Positions 22,413 to 34,341 of a DNA stretch of 64,000 nucleotides are shown here, one piece after another. Under the pieces are notes generated by a model. The model was given only the letters and a program-made list of their open reading frames with translations. It had not been told where the DNA came from and did not search any database. Source of the DNA: Rugalucina vietnamica (Eukaryota > Mollusca > Bivalvia > Lucinida > Lucinidae); the NCBI GenBank assembly GCA_964017185.1, contig OZ024871.1, forward strand, positions 26,636,488 to 26,700,487, given 5' to 3'. Each line of letters starts with the position of its first letter. Within the stretch, counting starts at the first letter, position 1. A program made the translations under genes and the position numbers.

Positions 22413-24509
22413 AGCTTAGCCATACAATGTTTAATGTATGGATAGTAGACGCGTTCTAAATCTTCTTGCTATATTCACCATTTCAAGTACAAGTATCTTC
22501 AGTGTATTGTATTTAAAACCCATGTAAAGCGAAAGATCATGCCCTGGATGAATTAAGTTTAGTTTCTTTAGACACCGAATTAAAGTTTCAAACTGGATTT
22601 AATCTATACGATTCCATCAATAGTATTGTTCCAAAAGTTTATTTGAGTTGCGTTAGGTAAAACATGGTTGTTGAGCATTTGCGAAAGCTATCACAACGTA
22701 GTGATCGATCGTGCGATCACACAGGCTAATCGCATCATTTTTACACTGCTTGAAGAGTTGATGTTATCTAAAATCTTTTTTTTTTTCAACAATGTAAGCA
22801 CACAGTTATATTCAGCGTATCCATTCCTTTAAGATATCAAAGGAGAAATAACAAGTGTCGGTTGTTTGTTGGTGATTGTTGGGATTTCTTAGCAAGATTT
22901 CGATTATTGATATTCACTTAAGCCTGGTTTCTACGGACAAATTTTCTTTTACGAAGATTATTAAACAGAAACGTTGGCAATGCGACAATTTTTCTTTAAC
23001 GAAGATTATTTGTCACAGAAACGTTGGCAATGCGTTTGTGTTCACACACAGCAAAGATAACTTATATACTTAGCCCGCTCACCTTTGTCACAGATATTTG
23101 ACAATGACACATCGCCACAGAATTGAGTTTACACGAGCATACCTACTTTTTCAAAGGAAAATGTCCGTGAAAACCAGGCTTAAATACTAAATAATTCTGA
23201 AAACAGACAAACAAAAACTTCGTCACAGTATTAGTTTTCAGGACGAAAGAAACGATCAGAAATTGAAGGGTGTGAAATTGTAAAAACAAATTTTAGTTAA
23301 TCTACACACTGATATGAATCCGAAAGGCCAAGCTTTATGCCACCTTCTGTGGTCCTGCATTTCTGTTTGTATCGTATTCGATTGAACGGTGAGACTAATT
23401 TCATATTTTTACATAAAGAGTACCAGAAAATTATGTCTTACGAATTTATTAGGTTCATTCATTTATGACTGCGCTACATCCAGTGACGGTTGCGTGCCAC
23501 TTAACGAGACAGTTCGTAGACGAATCGGAAATAATATTTTCTGACTATCAGTTTCTAAATGGTCAGAGCAAGCAATGAACAAAATGTGTCTGGTGAAGAC
23601 CTGTTTTCGTTGTAAGCCCGAATAAAAAGGCAATGGTTATCTAAAGAATCTAAAGACATGCAAGCAGAAGAAATGTCAAACCAAAACAGGTATGCAATGG
23701 TTATTGGTTGGCGGACTAATGTGAAAGTGTATGCAGTGTATATTGTGAGTTTGATGCTAATGTCATTTATTGCTGGGCGTCATTCGTAACAGTTAATCTA
23801 ATTAACTTATCAACACAACGATGACCATTTGGTTAAACTTCTAAGAAACTTGATATTACTAACCGTTTCAAGACGGTGTTTCTTTATTATTTATGAATGA
23901 ATATATCGTTATGATTTATTAAGGGAAAGTACTACTCGCTCGATTGACCAAGCAGTATTCTTTGTACCAGAACTTATATTGTGTTATTTCTTCCTTTGGT
24001 TAACAGTTTAAGTGTTATGAATGTGACTTTACATTTTTATTCACTTTTCTAAATTCATAACCAAAGTTTAGATTTAATATTATTTTAACTAACTTTGAGA
24101 AATGGCTCGAATTTGAAGATGGTATAGCCCATCCCTTTTCTCATTAATGTTTTTGCTGCTCTTAAATGACATCAATTTTACTTTTTAGTCGTTGTCACAA
24201 TAATTTCGTTTGGAATATGATAATTATTTGGTGGCATTGCTTCTGAAACAAAACTTGATTACAAACATTGGTGCATCTACCCACATTATACTACAAGTTT
24301 CTTTAGCGTTTTACACGTATACCTCTAGTACAATTTTATGTGTCTCAGTTGTGTCTGACAATGTTCTGACCATGAAATGCTGACGAATTTTACAAATAAG
24401 CGAAATAAATGCTGATGACAGTTCTGTTGAATGTGCAATTTATTTACCAGACAATTAGTGAATCATTCAAACTTCGTCCATATGTAACTCAAGAGCTTCT
24501 GATTTTATT

Positions 24510-24748
24510 TGAGCCGCATCATGAGAAAACCAACAATATGGTTTCCGATGAAACGAATGACACAAATCCAGCCGTACAAGCACAGAAGATTAGCTAGAGG
24601 CTGGAAGTTTTGGATTTAGAAAGTAGACGAAATGTACTATCCGTGTAGCGAAAGCAAAGGCGCTGATCAGCTTCGCAGTTACTGCAAAACTGGTCTGCGT
24701 CTTTGTTTTCGCTCATGCAAAGTGTTTGTTTTCTTTTGACATAGCTCG
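24510..24748 (+). mobile_element. family B foldback element
   Basis: Starts TGAGCCGCATCATGAGAAAA and ends TTGACATAGCTCG. The centre carries GCGCTGATCAGCTTCGCAGT and a diverged inverse. Present at the same place in units B and C, so it was inserted before the triplication. Confidence 0.87.
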
Positions 24749-25688
24749 TTTTCCAAAGACAGACTACTTCATACATGTGATACATCTTGGAAGCCAAATA
24801 CGGAGATTTGCATTTCCAAATAGGGAGAAAGATTTCATAAAAAAGGAAAATATTGAGATTTGGTAGGGAGATCTATAATTCCAAACGTATGAGATATATA
24901 GGAAAATTCTGGAATTCCAAATGAGATTTGGGCCAACAATAGGTAGATCCCTCCGAAAAAGGCAGATATCACATATATGACTACTTATTTTATTCGTCAT
25001 CAGTTATATGTATCTATGTGTCGTAGCTGACAAGCCAAGATTATGATCACTATGAACCCTCACCTGACGACTTTGTGTATATTGCACGCGTTTTGTGTTG
25101 TTGTTCTCATTTACACATCGTAGGTCTTATGTCTTTCTCAGATAATTCAATGATTGTTCAAATTATTTTCTTTCATCAACCTAAAATTCAACGATGTAAA
25201 ATATGATCATATTTAGCATCACGCAAGTACGTGCAGTTTGAAGGTCAAAACAGCCCTTAAAATAAACGTCAAAATACGGTTTCACAAACAGTGTTGTTTA
25301 GAAGATACACTGAGTTGAGCTGATAAAACAATGATCATAATTTCGCTATAAATTATTGGACCACCTACGTCCTACAATATATCAAGTTATTTCAAGTATT
25401 AAATGGCTGTATATCATATTTAATCAGCAAACAACAACAGCAAAGATCGCATCGAAACTTGTCTTTAAAAGTCTATTATTCATCTACTGGGTATCAATCA
25501 GCTTACATTGCGACAAGTGTTCCTGGAATGTTAAAACTTCATAGAAGACAAAATCTATACTTGACTGTTAGAAGGCAAGCGCGTTACATTTACCTTTTGT
25601 TTTTGATTTGATAGTGAATACATCATAAATCTGTTTTCAATAAGGTTGATTACACTACTGAGAATCACGTGGTATTGTATACATGTAA

Positions 25689-26076
25689 ACCGATAAATGA
25701 TCGGTGACACACATTGCAATTGAGGTCGAAGTTGAGGTTAGATTTTCGAATTCCTATAATAGCGTTTACTCTATTGACTAATAGATAGGTGCAGGCAATG
25801 CAGAAATTGAACATTTATTGAAAGAAGTAACACAAGAAATCCCGATTATTTCGTTTTCGAAAACACTTCGATGTTATTGTGATAGAAGTAATGAGTGTCA
25901 CTATGGGTTCATTTAGTGTTTATTAAAACGAAATAACCTGGATTCCTTCAATAAATGTTCAGTTTCTGCACACCTATCTATCAGTCAATAGAGTAAACGC
26001 TGTAGGAAAAAAACTCGAATATCTCACCTCAACTTCGGCGACAATTGCAATGTGCGTCACCGATCATTTTATCGGT
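25689..26076. mobile_element. foldback element with ~180-bp inverted arms
   Basis: Left arm begins CCGATAAATGATCGGTGACA. The right arm is its inverse, ending at 26076, and the arms match imperfectly for most of the element (for example TTTACTCTATTGACT in one arm and AGTCAATAGAGTAAA in the other). TGTATAC-type sequence borders both ends. Also in unit B (37268-37612), absent from unit C and from the homologous place in Z near 18850. Confidence 0.85.
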
Positions 26077-26819
26077 CAGTATACATTCAGCTGTGGATTA
26101 GTCAAATGCATTTTCTGGATATATACAGTTCAAGTTTCATTTATCAATTACTTTAATCTTGAAGTTTAATATAGTTTATCTTTCTTGGTCATCAAATATT
26201 ATATGTTTGTGTTTCTTTTACGTATACTAGTAATCGATTTCAACATCTTGCACGTAGCTTGGCGCTGACATAATAAATTTTCACAATCTACAGTTCATTT
26301 CAAGTTGGTATCATTTAGCTTTTTCTTAATGATTGACATTATAAATTTAATTACATATTTGTTGTCAGACATGACTCATGCAGATTCAACAGTTGCTGAT
26401 ACCCAGATACATGTACCATTGCATCAATATCAATGATAAGTAATAATCAAAATGGAAAGAAACTAGATTGTGGTTATACGTCTTTCCGTCTAAAAGTATT
26501 CAAATAACAGTCCATATCATTATTATTACAAACATAAATATTGAAGATGGATGTCTCAACTTTGTATTCTATTGTGTATAATAAGAGAATATGCGTAATT
26601 CAAGTCGATTCGGATCAGACTAGCATGCTACTCAGGTTTGTAATATCACTTTTTTTCTTGTCAAGGATCGGCGTAATTATGTTGTGTATAAAAATGAGTC
26701 AAAAAAATAAATAAAATTACCTTTAGATGTAAACAGTTTGTCCTTGGTAACATAATCTGTCTTGTAACAAGCACGAGTTTCTTTTTTTTCAATCGTGCGC
26801 GCTTCTATGAGGCTTACTG

Positions 26820-27384
26820 AAGTCTGTTTCGTAGTGTGTGATAATGGTTTTTCGCAGATATTTTACAACTGTTCAAATGTAGAAGAAATATTTTCTCGGC
26901 ACAATATAGCATGTAGTTTGTAGCAAAATGTGCAGCAAAATTTTTGAAAATCGGTTGACAAATAAAAAAAGTTCTGGTCAAAAACTTTTTTGATTAGAGA
27001 TTTCCTGTACAAAAATCTCATGGAAGGGAGGTAAATAGTTTCCCGCAAAAATTTTAGATTCTAACTATTTAATCATGATTGCTCAAAATTATTTTAGATT
27101 GAAACAAATGACATACCTGAGACAAAATCTTAATGATCAGGTAAAAATTCTCGAAAAAATATGCATTTTCACGATCATTGATTATCTCCCTTGCCAATGC
27201 AAAATCCCTATGCAAAATTCATTTTGGCCATAAAAACTTTATTTGTTCACCGATTTTCAAAATTTTTGCAGGTCCTATTTGGACAAATTAAGATCAAGAT
27301 TTTGACATTAAAATATTTTTTCTGTCGTCCCCCATACAAAACTTTTATGCGAAAAACCATTATCAGAGGCAAGTTTTTAGACAG
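26820..27384. mobile_element. 565-bp foldback TIR element at a TA site
   Basis: Inner ends carry the perfect inverted repeat TGATAATGGTTTTTCGCA, and further inverted homology (TTTTGAAAATCGGTTGACAA against its near-inverse at about 27260) extends inward. Units B and C read CTTACTAGATGCT without it (near 38376 and 51058). TA follows the right end (27385); on the left the equivalent bases are TG, likely a later change. Non-coding. Confidence 0.87.
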
Positions 27385-27847
27385 TAGATGCTTACGGGAG
27401 CCCAGTTGTATCCGGGCACAAAGTACTAGGCCTGTATCACTGTATTTGTTGTGCAGCTGATGCTATTTTGCTGTGCTCAGCCTGGGTCAAATACAGAACG
27501 CGAGTATTCCTCTCAACAGTTATTCGCTGCATGAATCTCTGTATAGGGTCACAATAAAGGCTTTCTTATCCATCAACACAGCTCTCCCATTACATTCCGT
27601 ACTGGTGTTTCGTTGTCCCTACAGGTTTATGCGATTTCCTTTTTTTATCCTCTTATGATATTAAACTTTCTAATGCTTCTTAGATTGAATAAAGTCATGA
27701 TTTAGGAGGATGCATTTGGAATCTGATTCATTTATTGCTGCGTTTGACAGTTGTATCAGGATCATGTCGTGCAAATGTAGCATGCAGATTTACAGCATCA
27801 TTTATTTTGTCCTTCAAACTAGGATGCTTGATTTGGCTTCAGATTCC

Positions 27848-28440
27848 TAAACACTTCGCCACTTGACCTGCAAGAGTTCTTCAGTTCTGGGGCCAGTTGT
27901 TCAAAACTAACGATGTCGTTAGTTAACGTTTCGTTAAAATTTCAAACATTAATATTACAAATACACTGTTATTTTTTGTTGAAAAAATGTGAGAATCCTT
28001 TGCAGTGCAAAGGATTCTCACATTTTTTCAACAAAAAATAACAGTGTATTTGTTACTTTTGCTGATATTTGTTTAACAAATTTATGTCTTAACGATATCG
28101 TTAAGCTAACGATGCTTTGAACAACTGGGTTCAGGTAGCAAGCGTTTTCCAGCTCGGATACTCGACGAGTCTATTCATAGCCTAAGGTTATTGTTGTTTG
28201 AACAAAAACGACATGTGGAAGGTTATCTGTACCAGCAACAATTGATTGAGGCGTATGATCTTGTGTGGCTTCTTTTCACCAACAGTGAATATCAAGTGAG
28301 ATTTATCTTTCACATTGTACTCTATCAGAATCTTCTCCGGTTCTATAAAGTATCTTAATTTTTATTCCACAATATCTGATGATGGGTTTACCATGTTGGA
28401 TTTCCTTTCTAGGACGCGCCTTTACGACTCGACCTGCGGG
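27848..28440 (+). pseudogene. decayed exons of an unrecognised protein, unit A copy
   Basis: Counterpart of the better-preserved frames in units B and C. In A the stretch 28135-28295 is open without a stop, reading through SLRLLLFEQKRH and EAYDLVWLL to SEYQ, and then meets GTGAGA, a plausible splice donor. Relative to B and C it has lost about 15 bp (the IYKES part) and is interrupted by a MITE at 27888-28128. A second short exon-like piece (28413-28440, after TTTCTAG) is cut off by a family D insertion. I do not recognise the family. Frame-changing indels between units say it is not a working gene here. Confidence 0.5.
27888..28128. mobile_element. 241-bp MITE with a perfect central palindrome
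   Basis: Outer inverted ends read (TGGGG)CCAGTTGTTCAAAA...; GTTC flanks both sides (27884-27887 and 28129-28132). Units B and C have the uninterrupted site (GTTCAGGTA near 38926 and 51838). The core 27957-28053 is a palindrome with 48-bp arms and a single-base centre at 28005, with no mismatch that I can see. Outside the core, CGATATCGTTAAGCTAACG and TAACGATGTCGTTAGTTAACG-like blocks extend the inversion. Confidence 0.92.
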
Positions 28441-28808
28441 CAGCTGGTGTTGTGCCGTGTGGCGGCCCTAAAAAGTCTCCCCGTACACCATCTATAGTGT
28501 AGTACGTAGATTATATTTATCTTTAGGTCCTTTGAGATCAGTGAAACTATTTGGAGTATTTCAAATTTATTATACGTTAAGAATCATCTTCTCAACAGTG
28601 TTTTGATTATTAGGCACCTTTGGGAATATGAATCTTCGATTTAGACTACACAGATGTAAATTCTTGAAATTGCAGCAAACATGTCTGCTTTCGCTGCCAG
28701 CTTTGTAAAGGGTCGCTGATGAAGTTCGTTACCCGAAGTTGTACAATATGGCCCATCTTATCACTTTGAATGTTTTACCCCTTCCAAAGGATCGTACAAT
28801 TATTTTTA
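28441..28808 (+). mobile_element. family D dispersed repeat
   Basis: Begins GCTGGTGTTGTGCCGTGTGG and ends CCAAAGGATCGTACAATTAT. Units B and C pass from GCGGGCATCTTCCAGTAA to CTGTCTAAAGT without it (near 39255 and 52150). It therefore lies within the second exon-like piece of unit A. Confidence 0.8.
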
Positions 28809-31250
28809 TCCACCTGTCTAAAGTAAGAGGCTGGCTCTTAGGTGGAATCTAAAAGAAACATTACATACTAGCATATGTAGTTCCATACAGGCTCAATAAC
28901 TGTATGAAGATCAAGCTTCAGTGACTTTGTTTATGGCTATTGTGAATGAATTTATAATAATTATACCCATACTAGACACATTTGTTATGATTACCTTCAG
29001 ACAAAAGCTATTCAGATTGTATCAGGATGACTACTGGAATTAATTTGCAAAAAGGCTAAAATATGGCTGAAAATGTAATCAAAATATATGTTTATTTGGG
29101 TACCGTTGTAGACTAATAATTATTGTTTATCTGTTGCATCCAAACCAGATTAGATGGTCAAAGCAGTCTTTGTTTTCGTTGAAGTGGTGAATAGGCTAAA
29201 ATAATTATTCCTTGTGGACAAAAGCTTGGAATAAAACATGTAAAATTAGTTATTGTCAATTACGTGGTTATATTCCAGTGATTAAAGAACATCTTCGGTT
29301 AAGGAGCCAAACTTTTCAGTTCAACAATTTAGGATTTAATTAACTGAGCATTTTTGAAGAGAGATTTAAACTTGCTTTCGTTATAAAACAATTTGGTTGA
29401 TTGACTGCTATAGCTGTAGTGCTCTTATTTTAATAAACTACCCAATATTTTTCGCAAAACTGAACCATAGTACGTTCAACTGATTTACATGGGTTTGCCA
29501 AAAGTGCTTTTCGAGCAAACTGATATGGGTTCGCTTTTAATGCGCAATTCGGCATCATCGACGAACTTGAGTACTAAATCTTTAATCAACATCGTGCAAC
29601 TATATACTTGCGATCGACCCGTTGTAGAAAGTCGTTCTAAAACTGGCCCATTTGTGTGAAAGCATGCCTATTTGTAGAAATATTTTATGGAATCGACCAA
29701 GCTGTGGGAATCAGCCTATCAGAATTTGAGAGAACCGGCTTATTTGTCTGTCCTACATACAAGTCAACACATGTCAAGTTAACCTCTTTCACATATTAAA
29801 AGTCAGCCACTTCCTTGTCCATCTGATAGTTTTGTACAGTCGGGTTTTGTAGAGCCCCACACTACTCTGAGAAGACATATTTTGTCAATTACGTTTCTTC
29901 ACTGACTTTTCAAAGGCATCGGATTTCGCCACAGTGTAGAAATAGAACGGTCGAGGCATTAAATCTAAAACATAAAATAAGTTTAGACATGTTTATTTAA
30001 TTAATGTATGTTTACAGGATGAACGACATGATAATATGCATAAATAAGTTTCAGTATTATGTAACATAACAGGCTTGGCAACTGTTGATTCAATGGTGAT
30101 TCACGTATCATTTGGCACTACGAGACACTTGCAGATTTCCTCACCTTTAAACATCATAGTAGTATTCGTTATTAATTTGAATTTACGTATAATGTTTTAT
30201 GAAAGGCAGGACATTGTTTAGTGTATATCTAGTGCTTCGAACTATTGAAAAAAGCTTGGTATTATGTTTCATCGTACATTACAGACCATCCTAATGTGGC
30301 ACTTTGTTGTGACTCTTAGTGTCATGTTTGGTGGCTGTGCTGTCTTCTCCACTTTTTTGCCTAGTTTATATCCATTAAACAGTTATTTAATTTTTAACTT
30401 GGTAAACGTGTTTTATCACTACGGAATTAAATGCATCAAATTGAATGACGATGTCAAATGCGGAGAAAACACTAATGTACAATAATTTCTCTGTATGTGT
30501 ATGAGACATTATCAAAGCCACTTTTGTAAATCCAGACAAAAACTGTTACAGTATCATATTAAATTGAGATGTATGCAATGAGACGTTTCAAATCTTGCGC
30601 ATGAACGAATTTCACAAATATGTCTTACGCAAGTGATCTAGAATTGATTTAATTTTAATTCTTCGACAGCATCTCTTTTATATGTATTTACGAGTGCAAA
30701 CTGTAAAAAAGAATATAACCGACATATAACGAATCACATTGCCCATCATTGTCATGTGGGCGAGCCAAATGTCGTGTTTAATATTAACAGGTAGAGGAGA
30801 GAATTTGATTCACAGAATTGCTATAAATCTATCAAATATCTATAAATTTATAGAAACAATGTTCTATAAATTTATAGAAACAATTTATAGAAACAATGTT
30901 CTATAAATTTATAGATAAAACACATAATCTGCCAGCTAAACTTGACTAAATGAAATTCTCATCCCGAATCAGTATGCATATTTGTGTCTGGGATATGCGT
31001 TACTGAATTTGACGTATCGTTTTTGCATATTATGTCTTGTTATCTACTGAAGCTGTAAGAAAACAGTGCAACATTTTTAATTCAGATTAACTTCAACTGT
31101 GTCTATAATTTATATACAGTCCCTTATTAGGAAGTGTGTGAGAAGAAAGTATGACCAGAATATTTAAAAAAAAATCTCGAGTAAAACATTAAAAATACGA
31201 ACTTGAAACTAGCGTAATTGACTTTTTGCATAAGTTAATACTTGCGTAAG
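28809..31250. other. non-coding remainder of unit A
   Basis: Colinear with 39270-41020 (then the retroelement), 43145-44860 and 52160-54170. The small frame at 30264-30485 begins like a signal peptide, but its unit B copy differs mainly at amino-acid-changing positions and is truncated, so I do not call it a gene. 30817-30923 contains repeated short palindromes CTATAAATTTATAG separated by AAACAATGTT, also at 44050-44152. Confidence 0.55.
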
Positions 31251-32060
31251 GTAAATAATGTTTTTTTTTTCAATTATTTTTACGTTGTAGTTTTATATAA
31301 TACATGCATTTCTTTCTTGTAATCAACAAATGTCATATTTTGTTTTTCTTTTAAAAATGTTAGTAATCGATTTTAATAACATCTTGCTGCAGCATGTATG
31401 TATCGGAGCATTGACATAAAAATAGTGTACATGATCCATGCCGAAAATTCATGTATAAACTTTGTTATTGAGAAAACAAATACATATGCTCAGAAATATT
31501 CGAGCGTCCGGTCAGGCGCACGTGCAAATTCGTATTAATGATATGAAGGCGATGTATTCCTATTCAAAATATCATGAGAGCGACAAAATGTCTTTACAGA
31601 CTCGAGAAATCGATAAAATCCATAAACATATTGAATCTAATTTACGTGTTTTTCTTTGAGTATTTTTTTAAATGAAGATACTGTTTGACTTATAGAGAAT
31701 AAATCTGAACCAAACGCGAAACGTTTCTGAAATGTTCCTTTATGATCACCCTTGGCGAAGAAGAAAGCAGATGTATAAAATAGTTTGAAAAGTATATTGT
31801 CCACCAACTTATTTGTACACATCTCGTAATAACAGCATATACGAGTAAAATTCATAAATAAAGGAAAAATCGAAATGGAATTCCCCGTAATTGTTTATTC
31901 GATGATAAAATGTGTTCGTTCTGTAAAATAAGTTTCATTTTCATTTCAATTTAAATATATTATCAGGAATTTATTGTCACCAAGGGAGCAACAAATGAAA
32001 TCTTAAAAAAATAATGGCACATTTAAACAGTGCAATCTGATTTAAAAAAAAAAAAGTTCA

Positions 32061-32338
32061 TGTAGGCAACGCTGAGGAAAAGGCACAATCAGAAAACGAT
32101 TTCCACTTCAAAACCCGAGGTGGGAAAAAAACTGAATTATCAATCAGGTACTTATACCATGAAAACATATCGCAAGCCAAATGAGCAGCTAAATTCCCAA
32201 TAGGTGGCCACTCAGTTACCTTAACTCAACTAAAAACATGATAACATACGAGTACATAAGGCGCCAACAGCACAAAAAATTTAAACACCAAGACATAAAA
32301 CAATGAGAACCACCACAGAATTATCGCATTGGAAGGAT
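32061..32338 (-). mobile_element. family C: truncated retroelement tail
   Basis: Inverse of the tail: from GTAGGCAACGCTGAGGAAAA to CCACCACAGAATTATCGCAT. In element orientation it is truncated at the position equal to about 42870. An A-rich run (about 32043-32055) lies beside its 3' end. Confidence 0.85.
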
Positions 32339-32558
32339 CCAATAGTTGTTAACGAATCGATTTCAAATTCGGAAAATGCATCACTATACAGATATCAATC
32401 ATTTACAGGTTGCAGATATAGTATTGTAAATACAATAGGCTAAGCATGTTGAACAACAAGGAACACTGCCTGATTGCTCATTCAAATTCAATTTTGCTGC
32501 TATTTTTACATGGTGTTAAGCATTATAATAAGTGGCACCCATATGTAGTGTTACAAAA

Positions 32559-32787
32559 AATTTTGTGTGCTGTTGGCGCCTTATGTATGTTTTCATATTT
32601 TTAGTTAAGTTAATGTAACTGAGTGGCCACCTATTGGGAAAATAGCTGCTCATTCGGCTTACGATATGTTTCATGGTATAAGTACCTGATTGTTAGTTTG
32701 GTTTTTTCCCACCTCGGTTTTTAGAGTGGGAATCTTTTTCTGATTGCGCCTTTTCCTGATCTTTGCCTACTTGTACCTTTTTATGTT
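32559..32787 (+). mobile_element. family C: truncated retroelement tail
   Basis: From TTTTGTGTGCTGTTGGCGCC to CTACTTGTACCTTTT, equal to 42925-43145 of the full tail. Unit A reads AGTGCTATGTTTATCTGT across the site without it. Confidence 0.88.
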
Positions 32788-33699
32788 TATATGTTAAGAT
32801 GCACGATTTAAAATAGAACATTCACTTATCCTGAAAGTAAGAGAACATTTTATACAGCACCTACGATATACAAGTTAATCTCAAATGGACTGTGTGGCAG
32901 TTTAATGTCAACTTAACGGACAGCAAACTCAATTTGGTGTCTACAAATCAGTCTGAGAAATCAAATTGTCGCACTGCGAGAGTATCGTTTCTCATTCTAA
33001 CTTATGTTTAGTAAGGACTTGTTAATGATGGACGTCCTGCAGTCTATTAATTCCCTGAGAGGTTTGATATAACAAGCCTATTTCAACTAGGTCAATACCA
33101 TATAAGAAATAGATCACAGACGGACTTCCACGGGAAATAACTATAAGGAATGAAAAGCAAAGTATTCCAATCACTTTGCCATAATTTAAATTCGAACATT
33201 TCTCTGTAGCTACTTAGGGCGTTGAGTATTATCCGCAACTTCTCAAAAAGGGATTCATGAGGGTTTTAATAACTCTAATAACTAAAAAAGAAAGTGATTG
33301 ATATGCCCTTACGACTGTTGTGAAGTCATCAGGGTTAAAAGCATAACATATTCCTTGTAGATTTGGACTGAATCTCGTTACAAGATCACAAAATGCATAT
33401 GGTAGCTGAGCAAATGCCTCTTCCTTAGCTGAGCAAATGCTGCCCTGTTCTCTCTATAATGCTCACTGCTCTTAAGGGATCTGTTTTGTTTTTATTTCCT
33501 TCTAAAATCTGAATTTTAAATTTCTAGCCATTATCTGGCACTGCGTGAACAGGTCGGTTTTGTGGCCTGGCCAGAAACCTCGGAAACATAATTCTAATGG
33601 CGAGTCTCATATTTCGTTTTCTCTTTTCAGATAGTTATGAACAGCTCCTTGCATTGAAAAGGTAAGAAAATGTCCCTCTACTTTCACCCTCTTAATCTC

Positions 33700-33805
33700 T
33701 ATCTTTCTCTCTTTCTCTGTCTCTCTCAGTCTTTCTCTCTCTCTCTCTCTCTCTCTTATACCGAAAACTATGAACATTACCTTTTCCTTCCATTGAAAAG
33801 GTAAG

Positions 33806-33850
<45 letters not shown>
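33700..33850. repeat. CT microsatellites with shared spacer, unit B
   Basis: Two CT runs (about 33700-33756 and 33811-33848) separated by the same CTTATACCGAA...CCATTGAAAAGG spacer as in the other units. Confidence 0.93.
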
Positions 33851-33851
<1 letters not shown>

Positions 33852-34275
33852 ACCGAAGACATAAGTAAATGTCTGCCTGTAAATGTCTCCTTGTCCATAT
33901 CGAATTGATAGTGACCAAGATACCTCCAATATAAACAAATGATTTCTTTTATTAGATGTCATTCGCCAATTGATTAAGCTTAGTTTCCGTCGACACAGAA
34001 TTTCTTACACTGGATTAAACCAATACGATTACTTCTTTTTTATGTTTTTATTTTCATCTTTTACTCTTTTGTACTTAATCTGCAATGAACGGAACATGTT
34101 ATCTGAATATTTTGCTAAAAGTAACATAGTCATCAAATGTTTTAATGCATAAAAAGTAGACGCGTTCTTCTTCACAATTTCAAGTACAGGTACCTAGTTA
34201 TCTGCAGTGTATGGTATTTAAAACCCATTAAAGCACATCATCAATGCCCTGGACGAACGTCATAAATCGATTAAA

Positions 34276-34341
34276 AGGTACAAGCAGGCAAAGATCAGAA
34301 AAAGGCGCAACCAGAAAAAGATTCTCACTCCAAAAGCCGAG
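34276..34341 (-). mobile_element. family C: 66-bp terminal fragment
   Basis: Inverse of the last 66 bp of the tail (AAGGTACAAGCAGGCAAAG ... CCAAAAGCCGAG), flanked by TTAA on both sides. Unit C reads AAATCGATTAAGTTTAGT across the empty site near 47448. The extreme of the 5'-truncation series. Confidence 0.9.

Larger units (their letters stand above)
18890..31250 (+). repeat. tandem duplicated unit A (~12.4 kb)
   Basis: Colinear with units B and C along its length. Anchors: GTTAGTAATCGATTT at 18969, 31360 and 44970; the CCACCAACTTGTTTGTACAC block at 20572, 31802 and 45347; CT microsatellites at 22.2, 33.7 and 46.9 kb; a B element at 24510, 36244 and 49388; GACTCGACCTGCGGGCA near 28426 and 39239, and its diverged counterpart near 52140. 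It carries insertions missing from B and C: M1 (19521), D (20770, 28441), a foldback (26820) and a palindromic MITE (27888). Boundaries of tandem units are arbitrary within a few hundred bases. Confidence 0.88.

Noticed and set aside
22100-22423. Reverse-strand frame rich in Arg and Glu, and similar frames at 33607-33918 and 46947-47201
   Set aside because: Translation of CT/GA microsatellites.
25689-26076. Transcription terminator or structured RNA
   Set aside because: The inverted arms span almost the whole 388 bp and recur at another unit, as expected for a foldback mobile element.
30264-30485. 73-codon frame with a signal-peptide-like start, conserved in unit B
   Set aside because: Differences between the A and B copies mostly change the amino acid, the B copy ends early and the C copy differs in start and frame. 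It behaves like non-coding sequence.
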